From NCBI GenBank assembly GCA_963699015.1, contig CAVOSX010000008.1:806001-870000 (forward strand): 64,000 nt of DNA. Reading direction: 5' to 3'. A program made the position numbers and the translations under genes. This document shows, piece by piece, positions 62,147-64,000 of the stretch. The notes under the pieces were generated by a model. The model saw only the letters and a list, made by a program, of their open reading frames with translations. It searched no databases and had not been told where the DNA came from. How positions within the stretch are numbered: the stretch's first letter is position 1; each line of letters starts with the position of its first letter. The stretch is from PALSA-505 sp963699015 (GTDB taxonomy: Bacteria; Actinomycetota; Actinomycetes; Streptosporangiales; Streptosporangiaceae).

Positions 62147-62620
62147 CGTCGCTCCTCGCCTCGTGCCTCCGGCTTTGACATCCCGTCGGCGCCTGATCAG
62201 TTGCTACCCGTTCCTCACTAGTACACAACGCGGGAACGGGCATCAGCCTTCCCGGCAGCGCGATGTACGCCACAAGCGAAACCGGCCCGCCGGCCCGTGC
62301 CGGGCTGCCCGTCGGCCCGTACCGGGCCGCGCGTCGGCCCGTGCCGGGGCGCCCGTCGGCCTAGGCCAGGCGCCGTCAGCCCGTGGCGGGCCGCCTTCGC
62401 GCGGGTCGGCCCGCCGTTGCGCAGGCCCGAGCCTGATCGCCGCGCCGCCGCCCCGCTGAGCGCTCCTGTCTCGACCACATGGCGGACGTTACCGCAGGTT
62501 GCGGCGAAATAGCGAATTTGTCTGCCGGCGCGCCTGCGCACGCCACGGTGTGCGGAGGACTAGTCTGCGGTGTGTTCATCCGGGCGGCCTGCCGCCCGCC
62601 CGCCGCCGGAGGAGTGCCTC
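62147..62620. other. Intergenic region upstream of parE
   Basis: The region contains the minus-strand promoter of the DUF7455 gene (AT-richer around 62160-62230), three 22-bp tandem repeats (62292-62357) and TAGTCT near 62561, a possible -10 box for parE. Several open frames cross it, but none has a ribosome binding site or family resemblance. Confidence 0.4.
62292..62357. repeat. Three 22-bp tandem repeats
   Basis: GGCCCGTGCCGGGCTGCCCG and two variants (each unit 22 bases, starting at 62292, 62314 and 62336) stand in tandem, followed by a palindrome GGCCTAGGCC. Each unit can fold into a small hairpin. Confidence 0.75.
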
Positions 62621-64000
62621 GTGACCGCCCCCAGTGCTGTCAAACCCAGTGCTGCCCAACCCGGTGCTGCCAAACCCGGTGCCGCTGCCAAACCCGGTGC
62701 CGCGCGCGCCGGTGGGCCGCCGTCCCGCGAGCCGCTGCCGGGTGACGGCTATACGGCCCGCCACCTGTCCGTGCTGGAGGGGCTGGACGCGGTGCGCAAG
62801 CGGCCGGGCATGTACATCGGGTCCACCGACAGCCGCGGCCTGCTGCACTGCCTGTGGGAGATCATCGACAACTCCGTAGACGAGGCGCTGGGCGGCCACG
62901 GCGCCCGGGTCGAGGTCATACTGCACGCCGACGGCTCGGCCGAGGTGCGCGACCAGGGCCGCGGCATACCCGTGGATGTCGAGCCCAAGACCGGGCTCAC
63001 CGGGGTGGAGCTGGTGATGACCCGGCTGCACGCCGGCGGCAAGTTCGGCGGCGGCTCCTACACCGCCTCCGGCGGCCTGCACGGCGTGGGCGCCTCGGTG
63101 GTCAACGCGCTGTCCGTCCGGTTCGACGTGGAGGTGGACCGGGAGGGTCACACCTGGGCGGCGAGCTTCCGCCGGGGCGTCCCCGGGGTGTTCGCCGGGC
63201 CGGGCCCTGGCGCTCGCTTCTCGCGGACTTCCGGGCTGCGCCAGGAGCGCCGCGTCGCGAAGCGGGTGACCGGCACCAGGAGCCGGTTCTGGCCGGACCC
63301 CCAGGTGTTCGTGCGCGATTCGGGGTTCACCTTCGACGCGCTCACCGAGCGTGCCCGGCAGACGGCCTACCTCGTTCCCGGGCTTGTCATCCGGATCCGG
63401 GACGAGAGCCGGCCGGACGGCGTTCCCGCCGAGGCTGAGTTTTCCTTCGACGGCGGCATCAGCGAATTCTGCGCGCACCTGGGCTCGGGCGAGCCGGTGA
63501 CCGAGGTGCTGCGGCTGAAGGGCGCGGGCCGGTTCACCGAGACCGTGCCGGTACTCGACGAGCAGGGCCACATGACCCCGGCGGACGTGGAACGCGAGCT
63601 GGCTGTGGATGTCGCCCTGCAGTGGGGCACCGGCTACGACACCACCTTCCGCTCGTTCGTCAACGTGATCGCCACCCCCAAGGGCGGCACCCACGTGGCC
63701 GGCTTCGAGCGCGCCCTGGTCCGCACGCTGAACGAGCAGCTGCGCGCCTCCCGGCTGCTGAGGAACGGCGATGAGCCGGTGATCAAGGAAGACGTGCTCG
63801 AGGGGCTGACCGCGGTCGTCGCCGTGCGGCTGCCCGAGCCGCAGTTCGAGGGGCAGACCAAGGAGGTGCTCGGCACCCCGGCCGCCTCCAGGATCGTGGC
63901 CCAGGTGGTCGCGGCGGAGCTGAAGTCCTACTTCGAGTCGCCTCCCCGCGGCGCCAAGGCGCAGGCCCGCGCGGTGCTGGACAAGATCGTGGCCGCGGCC
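62621..64000 (+). CDS. parE: DNA topoisomerase IV subunit B (ParE), 5' part
   Basis: The frame starts at GTG 62621 after GGAGGAG and runs off the window. About 30 N-terminal residues are a KPGAA-type repeat. The GHKL ATPase domain follows: LEGLDAVRKRPGMYIG, EIIDNSVDEAL with the magnesium Asn, DQGRGIPVDVEPKTGL and SGGLHGVGASVVNAL; then the transducer domain with its lysine loop region QWGTGYDTTFRSFVN. ParE and GyrB are related; position near hrdB favours ParE, as in Streptomyces. The Toprim and C-terminal domains lie outside the window. Confidence 0.9.
   Translation, partial: MTAPSAVKPSAAQPGAAKPGAAAKPGAARAGGPPSREPLPGDGYTARHLSVLEGLDAVRKRPGMYIGSTDSRGLLHCLWEIIDNSVDEALGGHGARVEVILHADGSAEVRDQGRGIPVDVEPKTGLTGVELVMTRLHAGGKFGGGSYTASGGLHGVGASVVNALSVRFDVEVDREGHTWAASFRRGVPGVFAGPGPGARFSRTSGLRQERRVAKRVTGTRSRFWPDPQVFVRDSGFTFDALTERARQTAYLVPGLVIRIRDESRPDGVPAEAEFSFDGGISEFCAHLGSGEPVTEVLRLKGAGRFTETVPVLDEQGHMTPADVERELAVDVALQWGTGYDTTFRSFVNVIATPKGGTHVAGFERALVRTLNEQLRASRLLRNGDEPVIKEDVLEGLTAVVAVRLPEPQFEGQTKEVLGTPAASRIVAQVVAAELKSYFESPPRGAKAQARAVLDKIVAAA

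Noticed and set aside
62376..62579. Minus-strand frame upstream of parE (67 codons)
   Set aside because: It lacks a ribosome binding site and covers the parE promoter. Its sequence has no family resemblance.

Overview
The window is a chromosomal segment of a very GC-rich actinobacterium. Third codon positions are almost all G or C, many genes start with GTG, and several transcripts look leaderless (a TANNNT -10 box about 6-8 bases before the start codon). Gene order matches the Streptomyces/Streptosporangiales core (rph-rdgB-bcp, divergent lexA/LysM gene followed by nrdR-nrdJ, hrdB near parE), and mec-cysO-cysM matches mycobacteria. I cannot name the genus.

Layout. 1-10.2 kb: YqgE-family gene, DUF3039, nicotinamidase pncA, a YbaK-type deacylase, pncB, clpS-DUF2017, the sulfur-carrier cysteine pathway mec-cysO-cysM, a 51-bp tandem repeat, a thioesterase, an MBL hydrolase, rph, rdgB, bcp and an unusual tRNA. 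10.2-19.3 kb: TetR-SDR pair, small conserved proteins, gcvT-gcvH, a pterin dehydratase, a cytochrome P450 divergent from a mycothiol-isomerase-like gene, and a KstD-like flavoprotein. 19.6-29.5 kb: an HtrA/S1C protease with a Gly/Tyr-rich tail, a cupin, a Nudix hydrolase, a catabolic locus (choline-kinase-like kinase, dimethylglycine-dehydrogenase-like flavoprotein, APC permease, GntR/HutC regulator), and mgsA. 29.5-34.6 kb: leuS with a Leu-Leu-Leu leader peptide and attenuator, and two proteins carrying the COG4315 secreted repeat. 34.8-41.8 kb: the SOS/dNTP block, with lexA, a ChiZ/DivS-like LysM protein, nrdR, and a B12-dependent ribonucleotide reductase nrdJ carrying an intein and seven apparent single-base duplications. 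41.9-52.1 kb: an XRE/MmyB regulator divergent from a SnoaL-like gene across a perfect inverted repeat, an FGGY sugar kinase with remnants of neighbours, a GNAT enzyme, a membrane-anchored tandem CbxX-type AAA+ protein, an unrecognised 544-residue protein and a PAS-PAS-GAF-PP2C phosphatase. 52.3-64 kb: sigma factor hrdB, a four-gene FtsX-type ABC system, a DUF7455 protein and the start of parE.

How the genes work together. The clearest units are NAD salvage (pncA, pncB), cysteine synthesis on a ubiquitin-like carrier, glycine cleavage, SOS control of division (lexA and the LysM gene share three SOS-like boxes), NrdR control of NrdJ, and the FtsX/ATPase exporter, whose genes overlap by ATGA or lie about 20 bases apart. 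Three genes without a good ribosome binding site of their own overlap by four bases with a short upstream ORF, which suggests leader-peptide-coupled translation.

The most unusual observations are the tail after the Gly-Gly of the CysO-like carrier, the repeated cysM 3' end, the leuS attenuator, the short-variable-arm tRNA with a UAG anticodon, the nrdJ intein, and a window-wide set of frameshifts that can all be explained as one base duplicated. The last may be assembly error and should be checked before any of these genes is called broken.
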